This document shows, one piece after another, positions 51,332 to 61,645 of a stretch of DNA of 64,000 nt. Position 1 is the first letter of the stretch; each line of letters opens with the position of its first letter. A program made the translations under genes and the position numbers. Source of the DNA: Metallosphaera cuprina Ar-4 (GTDB lineage: Archaea; Thermoproteota; Thermoprotei_A; Sulfolobales; Sulfolobaceae). A model generated the notes under the pieces. The model worked only from the letters and a program-made list of their open reading frames with translations, was not told the DNA's origin and made no database searches. The stretch is from contig NC_015435.1 of NCBI RefSeq assembly GCF_000204925.1, positions 310,001-374,000 on the forward strand, written 5' to 3'.

Positions 51332-52180
51332 TCATTCTCGACCCAATTTCTTAAAACAATTTTCATGACATATGATTAGACCATCTGAAGTTCTAGTCAC
51401 GAAAGGTCTCTCGAGAGAAGGTGGTTCAAATTTGACTCTGATTAAACCACAATTGGTTTTTATGCCTTTTAAATATCTAAATTCGTGAAGAGAACAGGCT
51501 TCACACAATGAGTTTTTCTTTATGTCTAAAGCCTGGAGAGAGAGGCCCCTGCCGTCTACATAATAAAGTCCCTTTGGGATCTCACCCCTTAAAGCGTTTA
51601 CCATCATTTGGACTTGAAGGCTAGCTACGAGGGTCACCGTAGTTACAGTGGTCCCAATAGTTTCACAAGAATCTACCTGTTCCATAGGTGTCATGAAACA
51701 GGATAGACACGGACCGTCTTCGCTTACATACATCGCGCTACCGTACTCTCCAGAAATACCTCCATATATGAGTGGTACACCGTTCTTAACGCAAGCGTCG
51801 TTCAGAATGAGCCTAGAGTTAACGCTGTCTAGGGCATCGAAAACGAAGTCTTTACCCTTAACTAGAGACTCAGCGTTGGTTTCATCTACTATATCGAGTA
51901 TCGCCTCCAATTGAGTTCCACTCCCTATCTCTCTCGCTCGCCTAACGCAAACCTCAGCCTTTGGCTTCCCTACGTCCTCCCTCTTAAAGAAATGAGTTCT
52001 ATGAATGTTTGAAACCTCCACTATATCAGCGTCTATTACGGTAATCTTTCCAACTCCTAACCTAGTTAGCATCTCGAGAGTTGCAGTTCCTAAAGCTCCG
52101 CAACCTGCTACAAGGACGTTCAATGAGAAGATCCTTTCCTGAAGCTCAGGACCTAGAACCAGGAGTTGTCTAGTGAACAT
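51332..52180 (-). CDS. ThiF/MoeB-type E1-like adenylyltransferase
   Basis: Activates the C terminus of a ubiquitin-like sulfur carrier (MoaD, ThiS or SAMP/Urm1 type) with ATP. The 282 residues show VAGCGALGTATLEMLTRLGVG (nucleotide loop), TVIDADIVEVSNIHRTHFF, and Cys pairs PCLSCF and CEACSL that likely bind zinc. The catalytic Cys is probably in VDSCETIGTTVTTV. Only one E1-like gene is seen, and the carrier is not adjacent, so molybdopterin, thiamine, tRNA thiolation and protein modification all remain open. Confidence 0.88.
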   Translation of the reverse strand: MFTRQLLVLGPELQERIFSLNVLVAGCGALGTATLEMLTRLGVGKITVIDADIVEVSNIHRTHFFKREDVGKPKAEVCVRRAREIGSGTQLEAILDIVDETNAESLVKGKDFVFDALDSVNSRLILNDACVKNGVPLIYGGISGEYGSAMYVSEDGPCLSCFMTPMEQVDSCETIGTTVTTVTLVASLQVQMMVNALRGEIPKGLYYVDGRGLSLQALDIKKNSLCEACSLHEFRYLKGIKTNCGLIRVKFEPPSLERPFVTRTSDGLIICHENCFKKLGRE

Positions 52181-52326
52181 CTCGAAGTTACTCAGATGTG
52201 GTCCCCGTAAGAGATTGATAGGCCAAACTATTAACTCTAATCAGTTTCTCTCTATCTGAAGACCATTGATGATAAAGACTTAAAAAAGGGTGTTATACAT
52301 TTGAGTGGGGGTTTGTTGTTGCACCA

Positions 52327-53148
52327 ATGGAAAAAGGTGGGCGTGATGGAATTCCAATATCAGTAGATGAATTAAATAAGCTCAAGGGGACGGCAGATAG
52401 GGCTAGGAAAAACGTAATAAAAATGCAATTTTATGACCAGTCAATACATGTAGGTTCGTCCCTGAGCAGCGTAGAGATCTTAACCGCACTAGAGTTCAAG
52501 GTTTTAAGAGACTCGAGCGACCCTATAAATAGAGATTGGCTCATACTAAGTAAGGGGCATGCGGCGCCAGCTCTCTACGCGGTGCTTCATGAGAAAGGCC
52601 TAATAAAGGAGGAGGAGTTATGGAAGATCCAGGACATATCTGGTTTACTTCAAGGCCATCCAGAGACCTTCATACCGGGTGTTGATATGTCGACTGGGAG
52701 TCTAGGTCAAGGACTGAGCTTCGGTATAGGAGTGGCCACAGGCATAAAGATGTCTAAGGGAGCCGGGAGGGTCTTCGTAATCATGGGAGATGGAGAACAG
52801 GATGAAGGTGAGATCTGGGAGGCTATGACACATGCGATAGCTAGGAATCTAGATAACCTCGTTGCGATAATAGAGATGAACGGATTTCAGCTGGACGAAG
52901 CGACGAAGGACGTGAAACCTAAGGAGTTCTTGCCAGAGGTTTGGAGGGCCGTAGGATGGAGGGTGTTCAATTGCGATGGCCATGACATAGCTAGCGTAAT
53001 ATCAACCATCGATGAGGCGTTAAAGAGCAAGAGACCTGCAGTTATATTCGCAGAAACGAGAAGAGGGAAGGGATTCACTCCCATCGAAAACACAAAGAGA
53101 CAGAGGACTGTTCCTGATGTTGCAAGGCAATTTCTCCTCAATTCGTGA
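52327..53148 (+). CDS. Transketolase, N-terminal (ThDP-binding) subunit
   Basis: The first half of a split transketolase, 273 residues. [15 protein letters not shown] and [15 protein letters not shown] followed by EMNGFQLD form the ThDP/Mg site. Transketolase moves two-carbon units and yields erythrose 4-phosphate, a substrate of DAHP synthase encoded three genes downstream. TATA-like ACTTAAAAAA at 52278-52287 precedes the ATG. The reading frame overlaps the second-half gene by 32 bp. Confidence 0.92.
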   Translation: MEKGGRDGIPISVDELNKLKGTADRARKNVIKMQFYDQSIHVGSSLSSVEILTALEFKVLRDSSDPINRDWLILSKGHAAPALYAVLHEKGLIKEEELWKIQDISGLLQGHPETFIPGVDMSTGSLGQGLSFGIGVATGIKMSKGAGRVFVIMGDGEQDEGEIWEAMTHAIARNLDNLVAIIEMNGFQLDEATKDVKPKEFLPEVWRAVGWRVFNCDGHDIASVISTIDEALKSKRPAVIFAETRRGKGFTPIENTKRQRTVPDVARQFLLNS

Positions 53149-54055
53149 GGCCTTCGGAAGGACCCTAGTCAAACTAGGGGAGGCCGACAAGGACATCATC
53201 GTAATAACTGCAGACGTCGGGGACTCGTCTAGAGCCTCCTACTTTAAGGAGAAGATTCCCGAGAGGTACTTCAACGTTGGCATATCAGAGCAGGACATGG
53301 TTAACTTCGGTGCTGGACTATCAGCTGTTGGGAAAAAACCGGTAGTAGTTGGGTTCGCTATGTTCTTAATGAGAGCGTGGGAGCAGATGAGGAACAGCAT
53401 AGGCAGAATGAACCTTAACGTAAAGGTTTGCGTCACTCACTCTGGATATAGCGATAGCGGTGACGGCTCAAGTCATCAAGCGCTCGAAGACATCGCGCTC
53501 ATGCGAACCATACCTAACTTTAAAGTTGTTGTACCCGCTGACGCAGCTGAGGTAGAGAGGAGCTTACCTGAGGTGATAAACGATAGAGGACCTCTCTATT
53601 ATAGAATGGGTAGAGACTACTCGCCACCTATCACCTCAACTCTAGACTACAAGTTTGAAATCGGTAAGGCCTACGTCCTAAAGGACGGAGACGACTTGGC
53701 GATAATCGGAGCTGGCGTTGTCCTGTGGGACGCTCTCAAGGCAGCTGAGGAGTTGGAGAAAATGGGTATAAGCACAGCGGTAATAAACCTGCCAACGATA
53801 AAACCAATAGATCACTCGACGATTGAGTATTTCGCCAGGAAGACTGGAAGGATAGTCACAATAGAGGAACATAGCGTTATTGGAGGAGTTGGATCGGCCG
53901 TGGCCGAGGTAGTTGTCAAAACTTATCCCGTTCCGATGAGGTTTGTAGGAGCAACCACTTATGGAAGATCAGCTAGAAGTCAAAGGGAACTCTTAGATTA
54001 TTATGGTATAACCTCAAGGAACGTTATTAATTCAGCGTTAGAGTTGATCAAGTAA
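53117..54055 (+). CDS. Transketolase, C-terminal (pyrimidine and C-domain) subunit
   Basis: 312 residues, the second half of the split enzyme. It carries [11 protein letters not shown], the conserved Glu in [20 protein letters not shown] that activates Th[20 protein letters not shown], and the C-terminal Rossmann-like domain. It ends immediately before the next start codon. Split transketolases are normal in archaea; the related 1-deoxyxylulose synthase is excluded by the context and the archaeal mevalonate route. Confidence 0.92.
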   Translation: MLQGNFSSIREAFGRTLVKLGEADKDIIVITADVGDSSRASYFKEKIPERYFNVGISEQDMVNFGAGLSAVGKKPVVVGFAMFLMRAWEQMRNSIGRMNLNVKVCVTHSGYSDSGDGSSHQALEDIALMRTIPNFKVVVPADAAEVERSLPEVINDRGPLYYRMGRDYSPPITSTLDYKFEIGKAYVLKDGDDLAIIGAGVVLWDALKAAEELEKMGISTAVINLPTIKPIDHSTIEYFARKTGRIVTIEEHSVIGGVGSAVAEVVVKTYPVPMRFVGATTYGRSARSQRELLDYYGITSRNVINSALELIK

Positions 54056-55090
54056 ATGAACGAGATAGATAGACTCAGAGCTGAGATTAACCAAATTGAC
54101 GAGGAGTTGTTTAAGTTATTTTTTAGGAGACTAGAGTTAGCTAGCCAGATAGGTCGATTAAAGAGAACTCAAGGGCTACCACTAACTGACGAGGCGAGAG
54201 AGGAAGAAGTGAGAAACAGATGGAGGAAATTGGCTGCCCATTATGGGATACCTGAGACGTTAGCTGATAACTTACTGAACACGATATTTTCAGTCTCAAA
54301 AATGAGGGAGTTGAACCCATCTGAAAAGAGGAGGGTAGTACTAGTTGGCTACGGGGGAATGTCTAGATCATTGGCTTCTCTTTTTAAGCTAGCTAAACAT
54401 GAGGTCGTGATAACTGGAAGGAACCTGGAGAAGTCTGAGAAGTTGGCTAAAGAGTTCAACCTGGCCTACATGCCCATCTCCCAGGCGCTACAATGGGGGG
54501 AGATAATCATCCTGGCGTTGCCTCTTGAGGGTATTCTATCGTACGAGACTAGCAGGTTCCTTTATCTCGCTAAAGGTAAGATAGTTATGGATATCCTTTC
54601 AAGTAAGGCCTCGTCTTTTTCAAGATTGGAGAAAACGTCCGAGGAGATAGGTTTCAGGTTCGTCTCCACTCATCCTCTTTTTGGACCCTATCTCAACCCT
54701 GTAGGGGAGAAGATAGTTCTCATCCGTTCAAGTACGTCAGGAGATATGGAGGAGATCTCTGAGTTCTGGAGGGGTGTTGGGTTAACGGTGTTGACTACAG
54801 ATGTGGAAACGCACGAGAAACTAATGGCCGTTATACAAGTCCTCCCTCACTTCTTTATGTTAGGTCTATCCTCCAGCCTGGATGCGTTATCCAAGGAACT
54901 GGCGGTAGACTACACTCAATTTCAAACTACTAATTTTAAAGAAATCTTCAAGATAATAAACAGAGTAAGGGATCTAGATCGAGTAGTTAAGGAGATTCAA
55001 AGCTCAAACCCTTACGCTAGATTAGCGAGGAAAGTGGGACTTGGAGAGTTAAATACTCTTTACTCTACTCTTGAAAAGGAGAAGAAATGA
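54056..55090 (+). CDS. tyrA: Chorismate mutase / prephenate dehydrogenase fusion
   Basis: 344 residues. The first ~90 are an AroQ-type chorismate mutase (IDRLRAEINQIDEELFKLFFRRLELASQIGRLK, with catalytic Arg and Lys), and from about 95 a TyrA dehydrogenase with VVLVGYGGMSRSLASLFK and STHPLFGPYLNP. It takes chorismate to 4-hydroxyphenylpyruvate on the way to tyrosine. The NAD motif is GYGGM rather than GLGLIG, as in the bacterial TyrA fusions. It starts directly after the transketolase stop and overlaps the next gene by 4 bp. Confidence 0.88.
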   Translation: MNEIDRLRAEINQIDEELFKLFFRRLELASQIGRLKRTQGLPLTDEAREEEVRNRWRKLAAHYGIPETLADNLLNTIFSVSKMRELNPSEKRRVVLVGYGGMSRSLASLFKLAKHEVVITGRNLEKSEKLAKEFNLAYMPISQALQWGEIIILALPLEGILSYETSRFLYLAKGKIVMDILSSKASSFSRLEKTSEEIGFRFVSTHPLFGPYLNPVGEKIVLIRSSTSGDMEEISEFWRGVGLTVLTTDVETHEKLMAVIQVLPHFFMLGLSSSLDALSKELAVDYTQFQTTNFKEIFKIINRVRDLDRVVKEIQSSNPYARLARKVGLGELNTLYSTLEKEKK

Positions 55091-56076
55091 TCCTTTTCGT
55101 ACTAAATGGAGATGGATCAACCTTAAAGGAGAAGCTAAGCTCCACTTCAGCATCATATAAGTTCTTAAACCTCTATGGGAAGAACCTGGCACTAGCGTGG
55201 CCAGACTCAGAAGTTGAGAACATACGTGACCCCTCAATAGAGATCGTTGTGAAGACGAAGAGGTCCTATGTGCTAGCCGGGAACGAATGGAAGAAGGATC
55301 CCACCAAGGTAAACGTTGGTAAAGTTGAAATAGGAGGGAAAAAAGTCGTAGTTGCAGCCGGACCGTGTGCTGTAGAATCGGAGGAGCAGACTGAGACTGT
55401 AGCCAGGGAGGTTAAGAAGGCTGGAGCCTCTCTATTGAGAGGAGGTGCTTACAAACCCAGGACTAGCCCTTACTCATTCCAAGGACTTGGAGAAGAGGGA
55501 CTAAAAATACTTAAAAAGGCATCAGAACAGACCGGCCTCCCTGTTGTTTCTGAAATCCTGGACGCTAGAGACAGGGACGCCTTTGCTAGATACGTAGATA
55601 TGGTTCAAATCGGAGCTAGGAACTCCCAGAACTTTACATTATTGAGAGAGATGGGTAAACTGGGTAAGCCCGTGCTCTTGAAGAGAGGTTTGGGAAACAC
55701 GGTAGAGGAGCTGATACAATCTGCGGAGTACATACTGATGGAGGGAAACGGGAACGTGGTACTATGTGAGAGGGGTATCAGGACCTTTGAGAAGTCGACT
55801 AGGTTCACGTTGGACATAGGGGGAATGGTGGCGGGGAAGTTAATGACTCACCTCCCTTTCTGCGCCGATCCTAGCCACCCTGCAGGTAAGAGAGAACTAG
55901 TTCATTCTCTAGCCTTAGCTTCAGTTGCAGCAGGCGCAGACATGCTATTAATAGAGGTGCATCCGAAACCGGAAGTTGCGTTGAGCGACTCCGAGCAACA
56001 GTTGACCCCTGAGTCGTTCAGTCTGCTCATGGAAAGGGTGAGGGGTTTAGCTTCTGTCCTAGGTAGGTCCGCATGA
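55087..56076 (+). CDS. 3-deoxy-7-phosphoheptulonate (DAHP) synthase, type I-beta
   Basis: First step of the shikimate pathway, from phosphoenolpyruvate and erythrose 4-phosphate. About residues 85-325 form the barrel: VVAAGPCAVESEEQTE (metal Cys and PEP site), LLRGGAYKPRTSPYSFQG, VLLKRGLGNT and CADPSHPAGKRE. The N-terminal ~80 residues form a ferredoxin-like extension as in some regulated I-beta enzymes, possibly for aromatic feedback. It overlaps tyrA and aroB by 4 bp each. Confidence 0.95.
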   Translation: MILFVLNGDGSTLKEKLSSTSASYKFLNLYGKNLALAWPDSEVENIRDPSIEIVVKTKRSYVLAGNEWKKDPTKVNVGKVEIGGKKVVVAAGPCAVESEEQTETVAREVKKAGASLLRGGAYKPRTSPYSFQGLGEEGLKILKKASEQTGLPVVSEILDARDRDAFARYVDMVQIGARNSQNFTLLREMGKLGKPVLLKRGLGNTVEELIQSAEYILMEGNGNVVLCERGIRTFEKSTRFTLDIGGMVAGKLMTHLPFCADPSHPAGKRELVHSLALASVAAGADMLLIEVHPKPEVALSDSEQQLTPESFSLLMERVRGLASVLGRSA

Positions 56077-57119
56077 TAGACTTTTCTGAGAAGATATGTT
56101 GCTCTGAAGTGAGAGTTAAAATAGGAAGGGAGGTACTAGGAGAGCTGGACTCCCTTCAAGGGAAGAAGGGCATTGTTCATCCCAGGACGTTAAGAACCCA
56201 ATTGAAGGCAGATCTAGACATAGAGATCGAAGACGGTGAAAGGGGAAAGGACATTAGCGTGGCTATGAGAATTGTTGATGAGCTTCTGAGCTCTGGCTTC
56301 ACTAGAGGAGACTACTTGATAGCTATGGGAGGTGGAACAGTCCTAGATGTGACGGGGTTCTCAGCCTCAATATTCATGAGAGGGTTGAACTTGATAAACG
56401 TACCCACTACGCTGTTAGGAATGGTTGACGCTGCCATAGGAGGCAAAAACGGAGTAAACTACAGGCTGGCTAAGAACATGATAGGAACTTTTTATCAACC
56501 TTTCATGATAGTGGAGGACTTATCTTTTCTCGACACCTTACCTGTGGAAGAGTTTAGAAGAGGGATGGCTGAGGTTATCAAATATGCTCTTGTTCTAGAT
56601 AAGGAACTATACGATTTCCTCTCCTTAAACCACGACTCCATAATGAAGAGGAACCAAGACGTGTTGGAGAAGGTCATTTACTCCTCAGTTAAGGATAAAC
56701 TTTTCGTCGTCTCAGAGGACGAGAGGGAAACTAAGGGAGTGAGGATAGTTCTTAACTTCGGTCATACGATCGGGCACGCAATAGAGGCCGGTTCAGACTT
56801 TAAGGTACCTCACGGTTTAGCGATATCTGTTGGGATGGTATGCGAGGCAAAGATAGCTGAAGAGATGGGATACGCTGAGGAAGGAGTTGTAGAGGACGTG
56901 TTATGGTTATTGCAGTTGTACGGTCTACCTATCTCAATGGATCAATTGAACGCTAAGGTAGAGGTGGAGCGTGCCTTGAAGTCGATGCTAATGGATAAGA
57001 AGAGGAGGGGGGAGGAGACGTTGATGCCTTTCCCAACTAGGATAGGCAATTGGAGGAGCGTTAGTGTGCCTAACGATACCCTCGTTAGTTTCTCGAAACA
57101 GTGCCTAGGAGGGAACTGA
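56073..57119 (+). CDS. aroB: 3-dehydroquinate synthase
   Basis: Converts DAHP to 3-dehydroquinate with NAD and a divalent metal. It shows MGGGTVLDVTGFSAS (NAD site), VPTTLLGMVDAAIGGKNGVN, and metal-binding residues in EVIKYALV, NFGHTIGHAIEAG and VPHGLAISVGM. The 348 residues are full length. Its stop lies 1 bp before the likely CTG start of aroE, and its last codons supply the ribosome binding site for it. Confidence 0.95.
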   Translation: MIDFSEKICCSEVRVKIGREVLGELDSLQGKKGIVHPRTLRTQLKADLDIEIEDGERGKDISVAMRIVDELLSSGFTRGDYLIAMGGGTVLDVTGFSASIFMRGLNLINVPTTLLGMVDAAIGGKNGVNYRLAKNMIGTFYQPFMIVEDLSFLDTLPVEEFRRGMAEVIKYALVLDKELYDFLSLNHDSIMKRNQDVLEKVIYSSVKDKLFVVSEDERETKGVRIVLNFGHTIGHAIEAGSDFKVPHGLAISVGMVCEAKIAEEMGYAEEGVVEDVLWLLQLYGLPISMDQLNAKVEVERALKSMLMDKKRRGEETLMPFPTRIGNWRSVSVPNDTLVSFSKQCLGGN

Positions 57120-57120
57120 G

Positions 57121-57900
57121 CTGGATTGCAGGGAGATAGGGGCAAAAACTAAGCTACTGGGAGTCCTCGGAGAGAAGATAAGCTACTCCCTCTCCCCGAG
57201 GATACACAACTTCAGCTTCAGCAAGATGGGAGTTAATGCGATCTACGTCGTTTTCGATGTACCCAGTTCCCGGTTTGACAAAACAATCAAAGGCTTACTT
57301 GAACTGACCTATGGCATAAATGTTACCATACCGTACAAGGAGAGAGTGATAAGTCACCTGGACGATCTCACCTCTGAGGCCGAGAGGATCGGCGCTGTCA
57401 ATACCGTTCATGAGAGAAGAGGCTATAACACGGACTACCTTGCGATAAAGAGCCTAGTGTCGTCGAAATTTAACTCAGGCGGATCTGCCCTCATTTTAGG
57501 AGCTGGAGGGGCCTCCAGAGCTGCGGCGTTCGCACTAGGAGACCTTGGATATAAGATATTGATAGTTAACAGGACTAGAGAGAGAGGAGAGGAACTGGTG
57601 TCTAAACTATCTGAACATGGAATCAATGCGAGATTCACTACAGGTTGCAATGCGGATTATGAAATCCTAGTTAACACAATACCTGATCCTAGTGCAGTTC
57701 CTATGGACTGTGTAAAAGGCAAACTAGTAGTGGAGTTCGTCTACGACAAAGAGAGTCCATTCTTAAGGAGAGCGCGTGAGTTAGGGATGAAGGTCATCGA
57801 CGGACTTGAGATATTAGTGAGACAGGCAATGGAGGCTGAAAAGATATGGTTTGGAAAATCTTTAGAGGACTCAGAGGTGGTGAGAACTATTGCCGGGTAA
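57121..57900 (+). CDS. aroE: Shikimate 5-dehydrogenase with apparent CTG start
   Basis: Reduces 3-dehydroshikimate with NADPH. The conserved N-terminal block begins at about residue 12: [19 protein letters not shown], followed by the lysine site [10 protein letters not shown] and the NADP motif [14 protein letters not shown]. The frame is open back to a TAG at 57106, but holds no ATG, GTG or TTG before an internal ATG at 57226, which would cut off the whole active-site N terminus. CTG 57121 has AGGAGGG 7 nt upstream and gives 259 residues. It starts 2 bp after aroB and overlaps aroC by 11 bp. Confidence 0.85.
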   Translation: MDCREIGAKTKLLGVLGEKISYSLSPRIHNFSFSKMGVNAIYVVFDVPSSRFDKTIKGLLELTYGINVTIPYKERVISHLDDLTSEAERIGAVNTVHERRGYNTDYLAIKSLVSSKFNSGGSALILGAGGASRAAAFALGDLGYKILIVNRTRERGEELVSKLSEHGINARFTTGCNADYEILVNTIPDPSAVPMDCVKGKLVVEFVYDKESPFLRRARELGMKVIDGLEILVRQAMEAEKIWFGKSLEDSEVVRTIAG

Positions 57901-59059
57901 CTCTTTCGGTAAGATCTTTACCATAACGACGTTCGGTGAGAGTCACGGGCAGGCTGTGGGCGTCATCATAGATGGTGTCCCAGCGGGGCTCAGACTATCT
58001 CAAGAGGATATAGAGTTCGAGTTGTCCTTTAGAAGGCCAGGTCGACTTTACGTCTCCGGAAGGAGAGAGAGGGACATCCCAGAGATCTTAAGCGGTGTAT
58101 ACAACGGTAGAACTACCGGTTCTCCTATAGCGATAATTGTTAAGAACACTGACGTAATTTCCTCATTTTATGAAGAGGTTAAGATTAAGCCTAGACCAGG
58201 GCATGCGGACCTTCCTTTCATTATGAGGTACGGTTACGAGAACTGGGACTACAGAGGTGGGGGTAGATCAAGCGCTAGGGAAACGGTAGGACGGGTAGCA
58301 GCCGGGGCTTTAGCCAAGAAACTGCTTATGTATCACGACACGTGGATAGCTGGACGCCTTAAGAGTCTGGGTCTAGTCGACTCCCCTCCAGCTGATTTCT
58401 TAAGTATCCTTTGCTCGAAGTACAGTCCCGTTAGGGCGTCAGATCAAGACACAGAGTTAAAATTTGAGGAATTGGTTAAACAGGCTACAGTAGAGGGGGA
58501 TAGCTTAGGAGGGGTAGCCGAGATAGTTGTGAGGAATCCTCCTGCCGGAATGGGGGAACCCGTTTTCGACAAAATCAAGGCCGATTTAGCTAAGGCTTTA
58601 CTCTCCATTCCAGCTGTAACCGGGTTCGAGTACGGTCTGGGTTTCAACGCTGCTAAGATGAAGGGGAGCGAGGCTAACGACGCGATCGTAAAGAGAGGCG
58701 AGAAGCTAGGATGGAGAGATAACAAGTCTGGAGGTATATTAGGCGGGATAACCACCGGCGAGGACATAGTTTTGAGATGTTCGTTCAAACCCACTAGCTC
58801 TATAAGGAAACCGCAAGGAACTGTGAACCTCATGACGGGGGAACCGGCTGAGATCTCAGTGATAGGAAGACATGACCCTGCGGTAGCAATAAGAGGTGTG
58901 TCCGTAGCGGAATCGATGGTTGCAATAACTTTAGCGGACCATTCACTAAGGTCAGGCTTTATACCTCCGGTTAAACTGGAGAGCAAAGAGGCTGAGATAG
59001 TGGAAAACAGATGGAGGAGGTATATGGAGGAATGCAAGCGTACGGAGGCGTCTCGATAA
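57890..59059 (+). CDS. aroC: Chorismate synthase
   Basis: Last step to chorismate, using reduced FMN. The family's opening [22 protein letters not shown], the middle block [22 protein letters not shown] and [14 protein letters not shown] are visible. The 389 residues are normal. The start is TTG at 57890, preceded by GGTGGTGAG inside aroE. The end overlaps the shikimate kinase gene. Confidence 0.95.
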   Translation: MPGNSFGKIFTITTFGESHGQAVGVIIDGVPAGLRLSQEDIEFELSFRRPGRLYVSGRRERDIPEILSGVYNGRTTGSPIAIIVKNTDVISSFYEEVKIKPRPGHADLPFIMRYGYENWDYRGGGRSSARETVGRVAAGALAKKLLMYHDTWIAGRLKSLGLVDSPPADFLSILCSKYSPVRASDQDTELKFEELVKQATVEGDSLGGVAEIVVRNPPAGMGEPVFDKIKADLAKALLSIPAVTGFEYGLGFNAAKMKGSEANDAIVKRGEKLGWRDNKSGGILGGITTGEDIVLRCSFKPTSSIRKPQGTVNLMTGEPAEISVIGRHDPAVAIRGVSVAESMVAITLADHSLRSGFIPPVKLESKEAEIVENRWRRYMEECKRTEASR

Positions 59060-59820
59060 TTAACGCTCTGCCCTCATGGTATGGCTCTTCGATGGCTATC
59101 GACATGAAGGTGAAGGTAAGAGTATGGGAAGGTAAAAGAAACTCCGACGATAAGTTGGTTAATGAGATACTCGACTACTTTGCGAGCCTAAACGTACCAG
59201 ACCTTCGCGTTGAGATAGAGTCCGAAATCCCAATTGGCTCAGGATTGAAGAGCAGCAGCGCCCTCTCTACCGCCTTGATAGGTGAGATAGCTCAGAAGTT
59301 CTCCTTGAAGGTAGACGTTACTAAGCTTTCTGCCATCCTCTCTCTTAAGGCTGGAGTCTCATATACGGGGGCGTTCGACGATGCGGTCTCGTCATGGTAT
59401 GGAGGGATCTCCTTTACATACAACAAGGAGTTCAAATTGATTAAGACGCAGAGAGCCAGTGAGGATATGATCGTTCTTCTCTTGGCTAGAGGGGGGAAGA
59501 CTAGAGTGGACATGAGTAAGTTAAGGGCTTTCAGGACCCTTTTCTTAGAGTTCTTTAATATCGCTATGTCAGGAAGGATATGGGAGGCGATGAAGTTAAA
59601 TGGGATTGCGGTGGCAACGATTCTAGGTTACTCCTCAGAGCCTATAGAGAGCTCACTGAGGGCTGGAGCTCTGGCCTCTGGCATATCCGGAAACGGACCC
59701 TCTTATTTCGCCGTGGCGAAGGAGGGAGAGGAAGGTCCCATCTTAGAGGCGCTTGAGAAGTTTGGTAAAGTTAAACTAGTGAGGGCGATAAACCTTGATA
59801 ATAGGGATAGAACGATCTAG
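59032..59820 (+). CDS. aroK: Archaeal shikimate kinase (GHMP type)
   Basis: Phosphorylates shikimate. The archaeal enzyme is a GHMP kinase unrelated to bacterial AroK: ATP loop [19 protein letters not shown] near residue 70, and the C-terminal [15 protein letters not shown] place the start at ATG 59032 ([18 protein letters not shown]), where relatives begin; GGAGGAGGT at 59013-59021 precedes it. ATG 59011 would add seven residues. It overlaps aroC by 28 bp and aroA by 26 bp. Confidence 0.92.
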   Translation: MQAYGGVSIINALPSWYGSSMAIDMKVKVRVWEGKRNSDDKLVNEILDYFASLNVPDLRVEIESEIPIGSGLKSSSALSTALIGEIAQKFSLKVDVTKLSAILSLKAGVSYTGAFDDAVSSWYGGISFTYNKEFKLIKTQRASEDMIVLLLARGGKTRVDMSKLRAFRTLFLEFFNIAMSGRIWEAMKLNGIAVATILGYSSEPIESSLRAGALASGISGNGPSYFAVAKEGEEGPILEALEKFGKVKLVRAINLDNRDRTI

Positions 59821-60994
59821 AATTGAAGGAGAGGTTAAGGCTCCACCCTCAAAAAGCTTCGCCATAAGATACGTTCTCCTCTCTTTGATTACGGACGTTA
59901 AGCTGGAATCGATCCCCAGTTCAGACGACGTAACGGTAGCTAATAAGGTAGTTCATGACCTTAAGGACGGGAGAGACGAACTGTTCTTAGGCGGTTCCGC
60001 TACTACCTTGAGGATGGTAATCCCCATCCTACTAGCTCTCGGAAGGAAAATCAAGATAGATGGAGATCAGACGTTAAGGAGGAGACCCCTGAACTCACTT
60101 AGATATCTAAAGGGTGGAAAGTTCACAACTTTACAACCTAATGCTAACGGTTCCATTAGCCTGCCTATGGTGGTCGAAGGGAAGCTGGAACAGGAAACTG
60201 AGATAGAAGGTTGGGAGAGCAGTCAATACGTTTCTGGATTAATTTACGCCTATTGCATTTTAGGATACGGTAGGATCAAGGTAATTCCTCCGGTTTCCTC
60301 TAAAGGATACATTCACATGACGGCAGACGTGATAAACTCCGTTGGAGGGAAGGTGGAGATTAGGGATGACGTTATTGAGATAAAATGCTCCAAGTTGAAA
60401 AAATTTCACGGCAGTGTGCCGGGGGACTACGCTTTGGCCTCCTTCTACGCCATAGGAGCTCTGATAACTGGGGGAGAGATCAAAATAAGTAGCCTTTACC
60501 CTCCACCTAGTTACTTTGGGGACCATGAGATAGTTAACATGATAAAGCAAACGGGAGCCGTAAGCGAAGTTACGGGAGACACCTGGTTTGTCAAAGGTTC
60601 TGACGTTAGGAGACCTTTAGCCGTCTCAATAAATGACGTACCGGATCTAGCCCCCTCTTTGGCCGGGCTTATGGCAACAATACCTGGAGAATCAAAGATG
60701 TTGGACAGCGAGAGGTTGAGAATCAAGGAGAGCGACAGGATAAATACGATAATTAGCACTCTCCGAAGCTTTGGCATAGATGCTCACTACTCTTCTGGGA
60801 CCATAACGATAGTTGGAGGCGAGCCTAAAAGGGGGGAGATAACTTGCCCTAACGATCACAGGATCGCTATGCTAGCTGGAGACCTTGCCCTGAGAGCCGG
60901 AGGGATTGTAAAGAACGCCGAATGCGTGTCTAAGAGCAATCCTAACTACTGGAAGGACTTGGCGAGTTTAGGAGCCAAGATAAGGGAGATTTAA
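59795..60994 (+). CDS. aroA: 5-enolpyruvylshikimate-3-phosphate synthase
   Basis: Joins phosphoenolpyruvate to shikimate 3-phosphate. Active-site blocks are all present: KAPPSKSFAIRYVL, GGSATTLRMVIPI, RRPLNSLRYLK, ERLRIKESDRINTI and CPNDHRIAMLAGDLAL. The 399 residues are on the short side, with the two-domain inside-out barrel intact. Start TTG 59795 lies within aroK. Confidence 0.95.
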   Translation: MIIGIERSRIEGEVKAPPSKSFAIRYVLLSLITDVKLESIPSSDDVTVANKVVHDLKDGRDELFLGGSATTLRMVIPILLALGRKIKIDGDQTLRRRPLNSLRYLKGGKFTTLQPNANGSISLPMVVEGKLEQETEIEGWESSQYVSGLIYAYCILGYGRIKVIPPVSSKGYIHMTADVINSVGGKVEIRDDVIEIKCSKLKKFHGSVPGDYALASFYAIGALITGGEIKISSLYPPPSYFGDHEIVNMIKQTGAVSEVTGDTWFVKGSDVRRPLAVSINDVPDLAPSLAGLMATIPGESKMLDSERLRIKESDRINTIISTLRSFGIDAHYSSGTITIVGGEPKRGEITCPNDHRIAMLAGDLALRAGGIVKNAECVSKSNPNYWKDLASLGAKIREI

Positions 60995-61021
60995 ACAAAG
61001 AAAGATATTAACGCTAAACAC

Positions 61022-61645
61022 ATGTTCTCATTGATGAAACCAGAAATAGTGGTCTCTCTACCCGTAACGAGGCCTGATGACTTGAACAAAGTAAATAAAA
61101 TAGATGGATTAGTAGAGCTCAGGCTTGACTACTCCACAGAACTTCCTAACCCGGAGGAACTGATACCTTTTAAACACAAGGTTCTTGTGACCTTGAGGGA
61201 TAAAGAGGAAGGTGGGAGGATAAAATACGACGTTGATTTTAAGGCGAAGTACCTTGAGAGACTGAACGAACTCGGGATTCTATATGACGTTGAGGCTTCC
61301 TTCCTTGAAAGGAGGAAGATCGAGTACGTGGGGAAGATAGTGTCCGCACATTACTTCTCGTCTCTCCCCTCAACGGAGGAGATAGATCAGCTCTTTAGAA
61401 AGTATGAGGGGGCGTACACGATAAAGGTTGCAGTGGCCTCTTTGCCAGGCTACAGAGAACTGCTTTCATACGTATCAGGGAAGCCTAACGCGACCTTCAT
61501 GCCCATGTCTAACGACCCGATAGAAAGGTTAGCCTTCTCGCTTCTAGGTTCAAAACTCCTCTACACTTACCTTGAATCTCCTACAGCTCAGGGACAGTTG
61601 AGCTACACGCAGGCGAAACAGATATTGGAGTGCATATTTAAATGA
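61022..61645 (+). CDS. aroD: 3-dehydroquinate dehydratase, type I
   Basis: Dehydrates 3-dehydroquinate through a Schiff base. The residues are seen in VELRLDY, IVSAHYF (general-base His) and YTIKVAVAS (Schiff-base Lys); the C-terminal SPTAQGQLSYTQAKQIL closes the site. At 207 residues it is a compact archaeal form. It starts 27 bp after aroA and has its own TATA-like ATTTAAACA about 30 bp upstream, so it may also be transcribed alone as a leaderless message. It ends back to back with the Rieske gene. Confidence 0.94.
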   Translation: MFSLMKPEIVVSLPVTRPDDLNKVNKIDGLVELRLDYSTELPNPEELIPFKHKVLVTLRDKEEGGRIKYDVDFKAKYLERLNELGILYDVEASFLERRKIEYVGKIVSAHYFSSLPSTEEIDQLFRKYEGAYTIKVAVASLPGYRELLSYVSGKPNATFMPMSNDPIERLAFSLLGSKLLYTYLESPTAQGQLSYTQAKQILECIFK

